A stretch of 64,000 nt of DNA from Duganella sp. CF517 (GTDB lineage Bacteria; Pseudomonadota; Gammaproteobacteria; Burkholderiales; Burkholderiaceae_D). Of this stretch, positions 50,779-59,473 are shown piece by piece (positions within the stretch are counted from its first letter, which is position 1; each line of letters opens with the position of its first letter). The translations under genes were made by a program, and so were the position numbers. The stretch lies in contig NZ_FODC01000006.1 of NCBI RefSeq assembly GCF_900110275.1, positions 124,001-188,000 of the forward strand. The letters run 5' to 3'. Below the pieces are notes generated by a model that had not been told where the DNA came from, did not search any database, and saw only the letters and a list, made by a program, of their open reading frames with translations.

Positions 50779-52893
50779 TTACAGATCTACCTTCAGGCGC
50801 GTGACGACGCTGCGCGCGGCGCCGGGGATGACATACAGGTTGGCCCACGAGGCCGTGTAGTAGTTGCGGTTGAACAGGTTGTGCACGTCCAGCGACAGCC
50901 GCACCTTCTTGCCGATCTGCCAGTAGCTCACCAGCTTGGCCGTGGTGTAGGCCGGCAGGGTGTAGCTGTCGGCGGTGTTGCCGGAGCGCTCGCCGACGTA
51001 GTTGACGCCGGCGCCGACGCCGTAGCGGCCGCCGTCGAGGACGGCTTCGCGGATGGCCAGCACGCCGGCGGCCACTTTCGGCACGTTCATGATGCGCGTG
51101 CCCGGCGCCAGGGTCCGGTCCTGGTCGACGCGCGCGTCATCCCACGCAAAATTGCCGCTGACGCGCCAGTTGGCGTCGATCTGGCCGTAGACGTCGGCCT
51201 CGGCGCCGCTGCTCTTGATCTTGCCGGCCGCGACCGAATAGCCGGGCACGTCGCTGGCCGTCAGCACATTGGTTTTGGCGATGTCGTAGACGGCGAAGTT
51301 GGCGCCCAGGCGCTGGTCCGGCGTTTGCAGTTTCCAGCCCGCCTCATACGACGTCGAGCGTTGCGGCTCGAACGGGCTGCCGTTGATGTCGGTGCCGCTG
51401 TTGCCACGGAACGATTTGGCGGCCGACACGTACAGCGAGCTCCACGCGTTCGGCAGGAAAGTGAGCCCGGCGCGCGGCGAGACGGCGCTCTGCTGTTTCG
51501 ACGAAGCCGTCCTGGCGACGCGGTTGTCGATGTCCTGGTTGTATTCGTCCCAGCGCAGGCCGCCGAGCAACTTCCATTGCGGGGACAGGCTGAGCTGGTC
51601 TTGCGCGAACACCGCCTTCACGCGCTGGCGCTCGTCCGAGCTGGAGGTGCGGTTGGTCAGCGCCGTCGCCGGCCTTCCGTAGACCGGATTGTAGATATCG
51701 ATCGGCGTGTTGGCCGAGCGCAGGATCTCGGTGTTCATCCACAGGCGCGACGCCTCCGCGCCGACCAGCAGCGTGTGGCCGATGCCGCCGGTGTCGAACT
51801 TGCCTTCGAGCTCGCCCTGCACCGAGACGTCGCGCGACGGCAGCTGGCGCCACGTGGCCTGGCGGTTGAGCGTGCGGTTGTCGGCCGCCAGCGACGTGGC
51901 CTCGGTGTAGTTGCCGTCGAACGTGCTTTCCTTGTAGCTGGCGCCGGCGCGCGCGCGCCAATGCTCCGACAGCGCCCGGTCCAGGGTCAGCTGGTGGGTG
52001 TCGCTGCGCATGGCCATGTTGCCGTCGGACGGTTCGTTCAGGATGCGGTCGCGCGGCAGCGTGCCGAGCGCGCCGCGCACGTTGACGAGACCACGGTCGA
52101 GCGGCGTGTCCACGCGCAGGAACTCGGCTTCGTAGTTCAGCATCGTTTGCGCATCGATGACCCAGGTCAGCGCCGGCGCCACCAGGTTGCGCTTGTTGTG
52201 CAGCAAGGTCGAGCGGCTGTCGCCCTCCTCCGTCATCAGGTTGATGCGGTAGGCCAGCTTGGCGCCGAGCGCGCCGGTGCTGTCGACGGTGGCGCGGCGC
52301 AGGCCCCGGCTGCCCAGGCTGACCTCGGCGACGTTGTGCGCGCTGAACTTGGGTTTCTTGGTGACGATGTTGATCGTGCCGCCAGGCTCGCTGCTGCCGT
52401 ACAGCGCCGACGCCGGTCCCTTGAGGAATTCGAAGCGCTCGACGGTGGCGGTGTCGCGCGGCGGGTTGTAGCCGCGCGAGCCGGGAAAGCCGTTGACCAG
52501 GAAGCCCATGTCGGTGCTGCTGAAACCGCGAATGGCGTAGTTGTCCCAGGTGCCGCCGAAATCGTTGAGGCGGGAGACGCCGCTGACGAAATCGACGGTG
52601 TCGGCCAGGCGCAGCGCGCCGAGGTCCTCGATCTGCTGCTGGCCCATCACCCGCACCGATTGCGGCACTTCGCGCAGCGGCGTGTCGGTGCGCGTGGCGC
52701 CGCTGCTGTGCTGCGGATTGTACTGGCCGCTGGCGCGGTCGGCGACGACGTTGACCTGGGGCAGGGCGGCATCGACGGCCGTGGCGGCGCCGGCGGCGTC
52801 ATCGGTGCCGGGCTGGGCCTGGGCCACGGAGGCGAAGGGGGCGGCGGAAAGGAGGCTCAGCGCGAGGAAGCGCGCGGTGGGACGAAAAGACAT
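50779..52893 (-). CDS. TonB-dependent ferric siderophore receptor
   Basis: Outer-membrane receptor of 704 aa. Signal peptide ends after AQA (MSFRPTARFLALSLLSAAPF). The plug domain contains REVPQSVRVMGQQQIEDLG and RFEFLKGPASALYGSSEPGGTINIVTKKP; the barrel ends with SLDVHNLFNRNYYTASWANLYVIPGAARSVVTRLKVDL with a C-terminal hydrophobic residue. The siderophore family (FhuA/FpvA-type) is hydroxamate or mixed, not certain. A Fur box about 40 bp upstream indicates iron control. Confidence 0.93.
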   Translation of the reverse strand: MSFRPTARFLALSLLSAAPFASVAQAQPGTDDAAGAATAVDAALPQVNVVADRASGQYNPQHSSGATRTDTPLREVPQSVRVMGQQQIEDLGALRLADTVDFVSGVSRLNDFGGTWDNYAIRGFSSTDMGFLVNGFPGSRGYNPPRDTATVERFEFLKGPASALYGSSEPGGTINIVTKKPKFSAHNVAEVSLGSRGLRRATVDSTGALGAKLAYRINLMTEEGDSRSTLLHNKRNLVAPALTWVIDAQTMLNYEAEFLRVDTPLDRGLVNVRGALGTLPRDRILNEPSDGNMAMRSDTHQLTLDRALSEHWRARAGASYKESTFDGNYTEATSLAADNRTLNRQATWRQLPSRDVSVQGELEGKFDTGGIGHTLLVGAEASRLWMNTEILRSANTPIDIYNPVYGRPATALTNRTSSSDERQRVKAVFAQDQLSLSPQWKLLGGLRWDEYNQDIDNRVARTASSKQQSAVSPRAGLTFLPNAWSSLYVSAAKSFRGNSGTDINGSPFEPQRSTSYEAGWKLQTPDQRLGANFAVYDIAKTNVLTASDVPGYSVAAGKIKSSGAEADVYGQIDANWRVSGNFAWDDARVDQDRTLAPGTRIMNVPKVAAGVLAIREAVLDGGRYGVGAGVNYVGERSGNTADSYTLPAYTTAKLVSYWQIGKKVRLSLDVHNLFNRNYYTASWANLYVIPGAARSVVTRLKVDL

Positions 52894-52927
52894 GTAAACC
52901 CGTTGAAAATGAAATAAGTTTCACATT

Positions 52928-52946
52928 ATAAATGATAATCACTCTC
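52928..52946 (-). promoter_or_regulatory. Putative Fur box of the TonB receptor
   Basis: ATAAATGATAATCACTCTC matches the 19-bp Fur consensus at 14 positions, with a perfect TGATAATCA core. It lies between the receptor and the divergent GST gene. Confidence 0.65.
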
Positions 52947-53050
52947 ATTCGCATGCGGACGAGGGCTGGCCGGCCGCCATCCGGGGGCGGCGCCGGACCC
53001 GGATGGCGGAATTCTGCTATTTTGTGGGACGCACATTCGAAAGGCAGCAC

Positions 53051-53755
53051 ATGACCGATCTCTCCCATTTCCCCGTCACGCAAAAATGGCCGGCCGCCCA
53101 CGCCGACCGCATCCAGCTGTATTCGCTGCCGACGCCCAACGGCGTCAAGGTGTCCATCATGCTGGAGGAAACCGGGCTGGCGTACGAGCCGCACCTGGTG
53201 AACTTCGAGACCGGCGACCAGACATCGCCGGAATTCCTGTCGCTCAATCCGAACAACAAGATTCCGGCCATCATCGACCCGAACGGTCCGGACGGCAAGC
53301 CGCTGGCGCTGTTCGAATCGGGCGCGATCCTGATTTATCTGGCGGAAAAGAGCGGGCAATTGCTGCCGGCCGACGCCGCCGGGCGCTACGAAACGATCCA
53401 GTGGCTGATGTTCCAGATGGGCGGCATCGGGCCGATGTTCGGCCAGCTGGGCTTCTTCCACAAGTTCGCCGGCAAGGACTACGAGGACAAGCGCCCGCGC
53501 GACCGTTACGTGGCCGAGTCCAAGCGTTTATTGGGGGTGTTGAACGGGCATCTGGCGACGCGCCGGTGGCTGGCCGGCGACCAGTACACGATCGCCGACA
53601 TCGCCACCTTCCCGTGGGTGCGCAACCTGATCGGTTTTTATCAGGCCGGCGATCTGGTCGGCATCGCCGACTTCCCGCATGTGACGCGGGCGCTGGAGGC
53701 CTTCGTCGCCAGGCCCGCCGTGGCCAGGGGCCTGGAGATTCCGCAACGGGCCTAG
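53051..53755 (+). CDS. Glutathione S-transferase family protein (YghU/YfcG-like)
   Basis: Protein of 234 aa from MTDLSHFPVTQKWPAAHADR. The thioredoxin-fold N-domain has IQLYSLPTPNGVKVSIMLEE and NPNNKIPAIID, the latter with ESGAILIYLAE carrying the glutathione glutamyl-binding Ser; the C-terminal helical domain includes YTIADIATFPWVRNL. The TPNGxK motif is that of disulfide-bond oxidoreductase-like GSTs with bound GSSG. It is divergent from the TonB receptor. Confidence 0.93.
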   Translation: MTDLSHFPVTQKWPAAHADRIQLYSLPTPNGVKVSIMLEETGLAYEPHLVNFETGDQTSPEFLSLNPNNKIPAIIDPNGPDGKPLALFESGAILIYLAEKSGQLLPADAAGRYETIQWLMFQMGGIGPMFGQLGFFHKFAGKDYEDKRPRDRYVAESKRLLGVLNGHLATRRWLAGDQYTIADIATFPWVRNLIGFYQAGDLVGIADFPHVTRALEAFVARPAVARGLEIPQRA

Positions 53756-53762
53756 GCCCGGA

Positions 53763-55661
53763 TCAATACTTGACGAACTTCGATTCGTCCGGTCCGCCCG
53801 CCAGCTCGACCTGGCGGATCGGCACCGGCCGCGCGCCGCCGCGCGGCTGCGGACGCGGCGCGGCGCTCCTGGCGCCGGCCGTGTGGCCGATCCGGAAGAA
53901 GCTCATCGCCTGCTGAAGCTCCTCGGCCTGGCTGCTCATCTGCTCGGCCGTCGACGCCAGCTGCTCGGAGCCGGCGGCGTTTTGCTGCGTGGTCTGGCTC
54001 AGCTGCGCGATGGCGCTGTTGATCTGCGCCAGCCCCGACGACTGCTCCTCCGACGCGGCCGTGATCTCCTGCACCAGCTCGGACGTCTTTTTGATGTTCG
54101 GCACCATCGCCCCCAGCATTTGCCCGGCCTGCTCGGCCAGGCTGACGCTGCTGGTGGCGACCTCGCCGATCTCCTGCGCGGCGATCTGGCTGCGCTCGGC
54201 CAGCTTGCGCACCTCGGCCGCGACCACGGCGAAGCCCTTGCCGTGCTCGCCCGCGCGCGCCGCCTCGATGGCCGCGTTCAGCGCCAGCAGGTTGGTCTGG
54301 TAGGCGATGTCGTCGATGATCAACACCTTGGCGGCGATCTGTTTCATCGCCGACACCGTCGAGCGCACCGCCTCGCCGCCCTCGGTGGCCTCGGAGGCGG
54401 CGCGGCTGGCCATGGCGTCGGTGACCTTGGCGTTGTCGGTGTTTTGCGCCACCGACGCCGTCATCTGCTCGACCGACGCCGAGGTTTCCTCGACGCCGGC
54501 GGCCTGCTCGCTGGCCGCCTGCGCCAGCGAGTTGGCCGTCGCGCTGACCTCTTCGGACGCGGCCGCCAGGCCCTCGGCGTTGGCGTTCACTTCCGACACC
54601 ACCTGCGCCAGCTTGGCGACGGTGTTGTTGGCGTATTTTTTCAGTTCGCCATAGGCGCCCTCGTACGGCTTGTCGATGGTCTGCGTCAGGTCGCCCTCCG
54701 ACATCGCGCCCATCACGCGCACCACGTCGTCGATGCTGGCGCCGGTGGTGGTGGCGAGCTGGTTCAAGCCCTCGCCCATTTCGCGCTGGAAGCCCTGCAG
54801 GCCGTTGAGGTCGATGCGCGCGGCGAAGTTGCCGCGGTTGGCCGCCTCCACCACCGTGCGCTGGCCGTCGATCACCTGCGTCAACTTCGCCACCATCTGC
54901 TTGATGGTGAGCAGCAGGCTGCCGCGGTCGCCCGGCTTGACCCGCACCTCGCCGCTGAGGTCGCCTTCGGAAATGCGCCGCATGACGTCGGCCGCGTAGT
55001 TCGGCTCGCCGCCGAGGCTCTTGACCAGGCTGGCGGTGATGAGCCACGCCAGCACCACCGCGATCAGCACCGCCGCCACCGACAGGCTGACGATCACCGT
55101 GCGCGTGCTTTCGTAGTTGGCGTTGGCGGCGACGCGCTCCTGGTCCATCAGCTCATTCTGGAACTTGACCAGATTCTCGAGCGCGCCGAGATAGGCGCTG
55201 TTGATGACGACGAAATCCTCCTTCAAATAATCGAGCGCCTTCTTCGGATCGTTCTTGATCAGGTTATACAGTTCGTTGTACGCCGGGTTGAGCACGGCGT
55301 TCCTGTCGGTGATCTCCTTGAACAGCGCGCGCCCCTTGTCGCTGTTGATCAGCTTGTCCAGCTTGCCCAGCGCGTCGGACACCTTTACGCGGTTGGCCTC
55401 GGCCGCCGCCTTGTATTTTTCGCGCTCGTCCTCGTTGGTGGTCAGCAGCATGCTGCGCACCTGGCGGGCGTTGTCGAGCGTGCGCGTGGCCGCCTCGTTG
55501 GCCAGCACCACCTTGGGATAGCGGTCATTCATGATCAGATCCATATCGTGGTCCATGCTGGCCATGCGCATCATGCTGACCGCCGACAGCACCAGCAACA
55601 ACAGCACCACCGCGCCGAAGCCCAGCGACAGCCGCACGGCCACCTTCATGTTTGAAAACAT
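53763..55661 (-). CDS. Methyl-accepting chemotaxis protein with 4HB sensor
   Basis: Chemoreceptor of 632 aa. Helix 1 (residues 10-32), a periplasmic four-helix-bundle domain (about 33-190), helix 2 (about 191-213) and HAMP segments (AADVMRRISEGDLSGEVRVKPGD and a repeat with SEGDLTQTIDKPYEG) precede the signalling hairpin, whose tip is NLLALNAAIEAARAGEHGKGFAVVAAEVRKLAERS. The C-terminus lacks a CheR-binding pentapeptide. Ligand unknown. Confidence 0.95.
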   Translation of the reverse strand: MFSNMKVAVRLSLGFGAVVLLLLVLSAVSMMRMASMDHDMDLIMNDRYPKVVLANEAATRTLDNARQVRSMLLTTNEDEREKYKAAAEANRVKVSDALGKLDKLINSDKGRALFKEITDRNAVLNPAYNELYNLIKNDPKKALDYLKEDFVVINSAYLGALENLVKFQNELMDQERVAANANYESTRTVIVSLSVAAVLIAVVLAWLITASLVKSLGGEPNYAADVMRRISEGDLSGEVRVKPGDRGSLLLTIKQMVAKLTQVIDGQRTVVEAANRGNFAARIDLNGLQGFQREMGEGLNQLATTTGASIDDVVRVMGAMSEGDLTQTIDKPYEGAYGELKKYANNTVAKLAQVVSEVNANAEGLAAASEEVSATANSLAQAASEQAAGVEETSASVEQMTASVAQNTDNAKVTDAMASRAASEATEGGEAVRSTVSAMKQIAAKVLIIDDIAYQTNLLALNAAIEAARAGEHGKGFAVVAAEVRKLAERSQIAAQEIGEVATSSVSLAEQAGQMLGAMVPNIKKTSELVQEITAASEEQSSGLAQINSAIAQLSQTTQQNAAGSEQLASTAEQMSSQAEELQQAMSFFRIGHTAGARSAAPRPQPRGGARPVPIRQVELAGGPDESKFVKY

Positions 55662-56085
55662 AATTTCTCCCTAGAGCGGATGCATCGGCGCTGCGCGCGG
55701 CGCGCAGGCGACGATTCGTGAAACAGCGAAAATGGATGCCGGCGTAACGGCGTGGAGGCTAGCGGGATACAAGTGGCTTTTCGGGTCGTGGTGCGATGAC
55801 GCTTGAAGAGTGCAAGCTGCTGCGTGCCTTGCCCATTGCGGGCATGAGGAGAAATCCACCACCATCGCGACCACATTCCCTTCCGAAATGCGCAACATCA
55901 AACCAAAGTCTGATCTTGATCATGTCACGTTAGCGTTACGCGTGGCAAGTATTTTCAGGAAGGGGGAGTCGGACCGTTGCATTCGGTCGGCAGCGTCGGC
56001 GTGGTTCGCATACGCCCTTGTGGCATAAGGGCGCATGCTTCGGGGGAGGCGCGGCGTGGCTTGCAGTTTGTAAGCCTGCGTGCGC
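55662..56085. other. Intergenic region between chemoreceptor and PEP-CTERM gene
   Basis: About 420 bp without a supported gene. It must hold the chemoreceptor promoter, but I found no convincing sigma70 or sigma28 pair. A GATCTTGATC inverted repeat lies near 55,911. Confidence 0.5.
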
Positions 56086-58461
56086 TCAACCGGCCCTGGT
56101 CGGCGGGCCGATGCGGGTGGTCTTGAACGCGCCGGCGCGCCACGCCAGCAGCGCCAGCCCCAGCATCAGCAACATCCAGCTGCCCGGCTCCGGCACCGGC
56201 GCCAGCGCGCCGCCCTGGCCGACCAGGTAGCTGAAGCCGTAGATGCCGTTGTCCAGCGTGAAGGTCAGCAGCAGCTCGAGCGTATTGGCGTTGACCACGC
56301 CCAGGTCGAGCACGTGGCCGTTGAACACGCCGTCGGCCTGGGCCAAGGTGGTGAAGCTGGCCGAGTACAGCGAGGTGCCGCCGTTGCTGACCGAGAAGCT
56401 GAAGCTGCTGTCGAAGCCGGGCGAGAAGAACGGCCGCACCAGTCCCAGCAGCAGGTGGTTGCCGGCGCTGAACGGCAAGCTCAATTCGGCGCTGGCGGTC
56501 AACGGGGCGATCATCGCGGCCATGGTGCCGGCCGCCAGCGTGGTGGCGTCGGCGAACGCCGCCTGCACCTCGGCCGATGAGGCGATCAGCGGCGCCACCG
56601 AGGCGGCGGTGGGCAGCGCGCTGGCGTACGAGACCACCGGCACGCCTTGCCCGTCCCCGGGGGCCCAGGGGCCGTAGGCCGCGCCGCCGACATTGGCGGC
56701 GGTGTTCGCCTCGGCCGTGTACAGCATCAGCGGTTCCCCGCTGACGGCGCGGGTGGTGACGGCGGCGCCCAGGCTGTCGTCGATGTAGGTGCTGCGCGCG
56801 GCGACCGCGCCGCCGTGGTAGGTGGACACGGCGCGCGCGCGCGCCTCGGACGGCTGCGCCGCCGACACCGGCGCGGCGGCGATGCGGGTCACGGTGGCCT
56901 GGGCCGACGCCGCGCCGCCATCGGTCCAGCCGAAGCGTCCGCCGCCGGGCGTGGCCACGGCGTTGGCGCTGGCGAAGTAGCCGGCGCTGGCCGTCGCGGT
57001 GGCGTTGGCGGCGGCGCCGCCGTTGAAGAAGGCGCCGCCGCCGGCGGCGTTGGCGCGGGCGATGGCGATGTAGTTCGAGCCGGCCGTGGCCTGCGCGTTG
57101 CCCTGGCCGCCGGCGGCCGCGCCGTATTGGCCGGTGGCGTCGGCCACGCTGGTCACGCGGCCGGCGCCATTGACGACGGCGACGGCGGTGGCCGCGCCGC
57201 CGTCCGGGGTGGTGAACGCGCCGTCGCCCTGCCGGCCGGCGACGGCGGTGCTGGCGCCGGTGATCTGGGCGGTCCAGCCGGTCGCCGACGAGTTCAGCGA
57301 CAGCTGGCTGTCGGCCGCGCCGCCGCCGCCGGGTGTGCCCCATTCGGCGCCGCCATCGAACGGGCCGCCGACGCCGGCGCCGCCCTGGCCGCCGATGGCG
57401 GTGCCGGCCACGTTGACCGACGGCGCGGCGCCGGACGACAGCGCCAGCGTGGACGTGGCGTTGCCGCCCTGGCCGCCGAGGCCGAAGATGGTGGCGCCGC
57501 CGGCGCCGCCGGTGGCCGTCTGCGTCAGCGTCAGCGTGTTGGCGGCGTAGGCGGCGGTGTTGCTGGCCGTGGCCGCGCCGCCGTTGCCGCCGTTGGCGTG
57601 CGGCGCCAGCGTGAAGTCGCCGTTGGCGTCGCCGCCGCGCCCGCCGGTGGCGGTGGTCAGCATGGTCAGGTCGGGCACGCCCGAACCCGGAGCACCGAGT
57701 CCGTTGGTGGCGGTGGCCGCGCCGCCGGCGCCGGCCTGCGCGTTGTCGAAGGTGGCCGCGCCGCCGGCGCCGCCGTTGGCGCTGGACGACAGCTGCAACG
57801 GCGCGCTGCCGAAGCTGACGGCGCGGGCGTTGCTGGTGGCGGCGCCGCCGTTGCCGCTGGCGCGGCCGGCGCTGCCGAGGCCGCCCTGGCCGCCGCTGGC
57901 GCTGGCCGCCACCTGGCCGGCCGCGCCGGCGGCGGTGATCAGCGTGGCCCTGGCGGTGGCGTCGCCGCCGTTGCCGCCGGTGCCGCCCTGGCCGCCGCCC
58001 GGCGCGCCGAAACCGGCCCCGGGCTGGCCGGCGTTGCCGCCCAGTCCGCCGGTACCGGCGACCGCCACCGAGGCCGGACCGGCGACCAGCGTCGCGGTCA
58101 GCACGCCGAAGCTGAAGGCGCCGTTGCCGCCGGCGCCGGCGTTGCCGCCCGCGATGCTGGCGTTGCCGGGCGCGCCGTCGCCGCCGTCGCCGCCCTTGCC
58201 GCCGGTGACGGCCATCGTGTTGGCAAGGTCGCCGCTGACCCGCACCTGCAGCGCGGTGGGCGCCGTCGCGCCGTTGCCGCCGGCCGCGCCCGGCGCGACG
58301 CCGGTCAGGCCGCTGCCGCCCGGCGGCCCCTGGTAGATCACGTCGATGGCCGCCGCGCTGCCCGCCCACGCCGCGCACAACAGCGGTAGCAGGCGCAGCC
58401 CGGTGCGCAGTCGGTTGGAGCGGAAATGGGGTGGTGGGCGGGTGCCTCGTACGCTGACCAT
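56086..58461 (-). CDS. Gly/Ala-rich PEP-CTERM secreted protein
   Basis: Protein of 791 aa. A signal peptide (RLLPLLCAAWAGSAAA near residues 21-37) is followed by about 450 residues of repeated GGxGG/GGAGG motifs interrupted by short Ala/Thr/Ser-rich stretches, resembling PGRS-type composition. A folded C-terminal part of about 200 residues follows, ending with the sorting signal VPEPGSWMLLMLGLALLAWRA and basic tail. Such proteins are processed by exosortase and go to the surface or exopolysaccharide matrix. GGAGGTTT upstream sets the start at 58461. Confidence 0.85.
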   Translation of the reverse strand: MVSVRGTRPPPHFRSNRLRTGLRLLPLLCAAWAGSAAAIDVIYQGPPGGSGLTGVAPGAAGGNGATAPTALQVRVSGDLANTMAVTGGKGGDGGDGAPGNASIAGGNAGAGGNGAFSFGVLTATLVAGPASVAVAGTGGLGGNAGQPGAGFGAPGGGQGGTGGNGGDATARATLITAAGAAGQVAASASGGQGGLGSAGRASGNGGAATSNARAVSFGSAPLQLSSSANGGAGGAATFDNAQAGAGGAATATNGLGAPGSGVPDLTMLTTATGGRGGDANGDFTLAPHANGGNGGAATASNTAAYAANTLTLTQTATGGAGGATIFGLGGQGGNATSTLALSSGAAPSVNVAGTAIGGQGGAGVGGPFDGGAEWGTPGGGGAADSQLSLNSSATGWTAQITGASTAVAGRQGDGAFTTPDGGAATAVAVVNGAGRVTSVADATGQYGAAAGGQGNAQATAGSNYIAIARANAAGGGAFFNGGAAANATATASAGYFASANAVATPGGGRFGWTDGGAASAQATVTRIAAAPVSAAQPSEARARAVSTYHGGAVAARSTYIDDSLGAAVTTRAVSGEPLMLYTAEANTAANVGGAAYGPWAPGDGQGVPVVSYASALPTAASVAPLIASSAEVQAAFADATTLAAGTMAAMIAPLTASAELSLPFSAGNHLLLGLVRPFFSPGFDSSFSFSVSNGGTSLYSASFTTLAQADGVFNGHVLDLGVVNANTLELLLTFTLDNGIYGFSYLVGQGGALAPVPEPGSWMLLMLGLALLAWRAGAFKTTRIGPPTRAG

Positions 58462-58666
58462 GGAAACCTCCGTGTATGAACGGAAGGCCGCGTCGGCGCG
58501 CGCTCGCGCCACGCCGGCCACCCGTGAACTGGGAGTTTAGCCAGCGTGCTCAAAATTGCTAGACTTTTTTATATTCTTTTTGAGGGAACTGTTGCGAACT
58601 TGCGAAAGTGTAGCCGCCGGGCAGCAGCCCGGCGGCCGCCGGCAGGTTGCCGCGTGGTTGCCCGGC

Positions 58667-59365
58667 CTAGACTTCGCTCCACTGGCGCAACAGATTGTGG
58701 TAATGCCCGGTCAGGCCGACCAGTTCGGCGCAGTCGCCCAGGCGCGCGCGCAGGCTCTGGATGGTCTGGTCCAGCTCGAGCAGCATGCCGCGCCGCATGT
58801 CGTCGCGCACCATGCTTTGGGTCCAGAAAAACGAGCACACGCGGGCGCCGCGCGTGACCGGCTCGACCCGGTGGACGCTGGTCGACGGGTACAGGATCAG
58901 GTCGCCCGCCGGCAGCTTGACCTCGTGCTCGCCGTAGGCGTCGGTGACGATCAGCTCGCCGCCGTCGTAGTCGTCCGGATCGCTCAGGAACAAGGTCGAC
59001 GAGACGTCGGTGCGCACCCACTCGCCGCCGCCCGCGGTCACGTTCACGTTCGGCATGCGGCGCAGCGCGCCGTCGACGTGCGCGCCGTAGTGCTCGCCGC
59101 CGGCGTAGCTGTTGAACAGCGGTGGAATGGTGCGCAGCGGCAGCGCGGCCGAGAAGAACAGCGGGCAGTCGGCCAGCGCCGCCAGCACGGTGCGGCCCAG
59201 CTCGAGCGCCAGCGGCGAGGTCTCCGGCAGCTGCCGGTTCTGCTTGACCTGGGCGCCCTGGGCGCCGACGGTGGCGCGGCCGTCGATCCAGTCCGAGGCG
59301 TCCAGGCGCGCGCGCATGGCGGCCACCTGTTCGCGGCGCAACACGCCCGGGATGTGCAGCATCAT
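58667..59365 (-). CDS. PKHD-type 2OG-Fe(II) dioxygenase, YbiX/PiuC-like
   Basis: Iron/2-oxoglutarate oxygenase of 232 aa. The metal triad is visible: His and Asp in GEHYGAHVDGAL and His in STSVHRVEPVTRG. The C-terminal SQSMVRDDMRRG-type block (WTQSMVRDDMRRGMLLELDQTI) is characteristic of PiuC/YbiX. In E. coli ybiX lies next to fiu, as here, and Pseudomonas piuC next to piuA; involvement in siderophore or iron handling is inferred. The start is at 59365 with GAGGAG upstream. Confidence 0.93.
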   Translation of the reverse strand: MMLHIPGVLRREQVAAMRARLDASDWIDGRATVGAQGAQVKQNRQLPETSPLALELGRTVLAALADCPLFFSAALPLRTIPPLFNSYAGGEHYGAHVDGALRRMPNVNVTAGGGEWVRTDVSSTLFLSDPDDYDGGELIVTDAYGEHEVKLPAGDLILYPSTSVHRVEPVTRGARVCSFFWTQSMVRDDMRRGMLLELDQTIQSLRARLGDCAELVGLTGHYHNLLRQWSEV

Positions 59366-59394
59366 GGTAAAACTCCTCGAAACAGTAAGTCCGG

Positions 59395-59426
59395 AAAAAC
59401 AAAAGCCCCGCCGGCGAGGGCGGGGC
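59395..59426 (-). terminator. Terminator of the fiu-like gene
   Basis: Eight-bp stem GCCCCGCC / GGCGGGGC with a 6-nt loop (59405-59426), followed on the minus strand by CTTTTGTTTTT. It lies between the receptor and the ybiX-like gene and overlaps the latter's leader, so some read-through or attenuation is likely. Confidence 0.75.
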
Positions 59427-59473
59427 AAGCAACACGGCTGAAGGGCCCTTTGCTTAAACCTTACAAGCTTACC

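Noticed and set aside
55955..58389. Long reading frames of 580-807 codons on both strands over the PEP-CTERM gene
   Set aside because: GC-rich repeats leave several frames open. Only the frame with signal peptide, repeats and PEP sorting tail and a ribosome-binding site makes sense.
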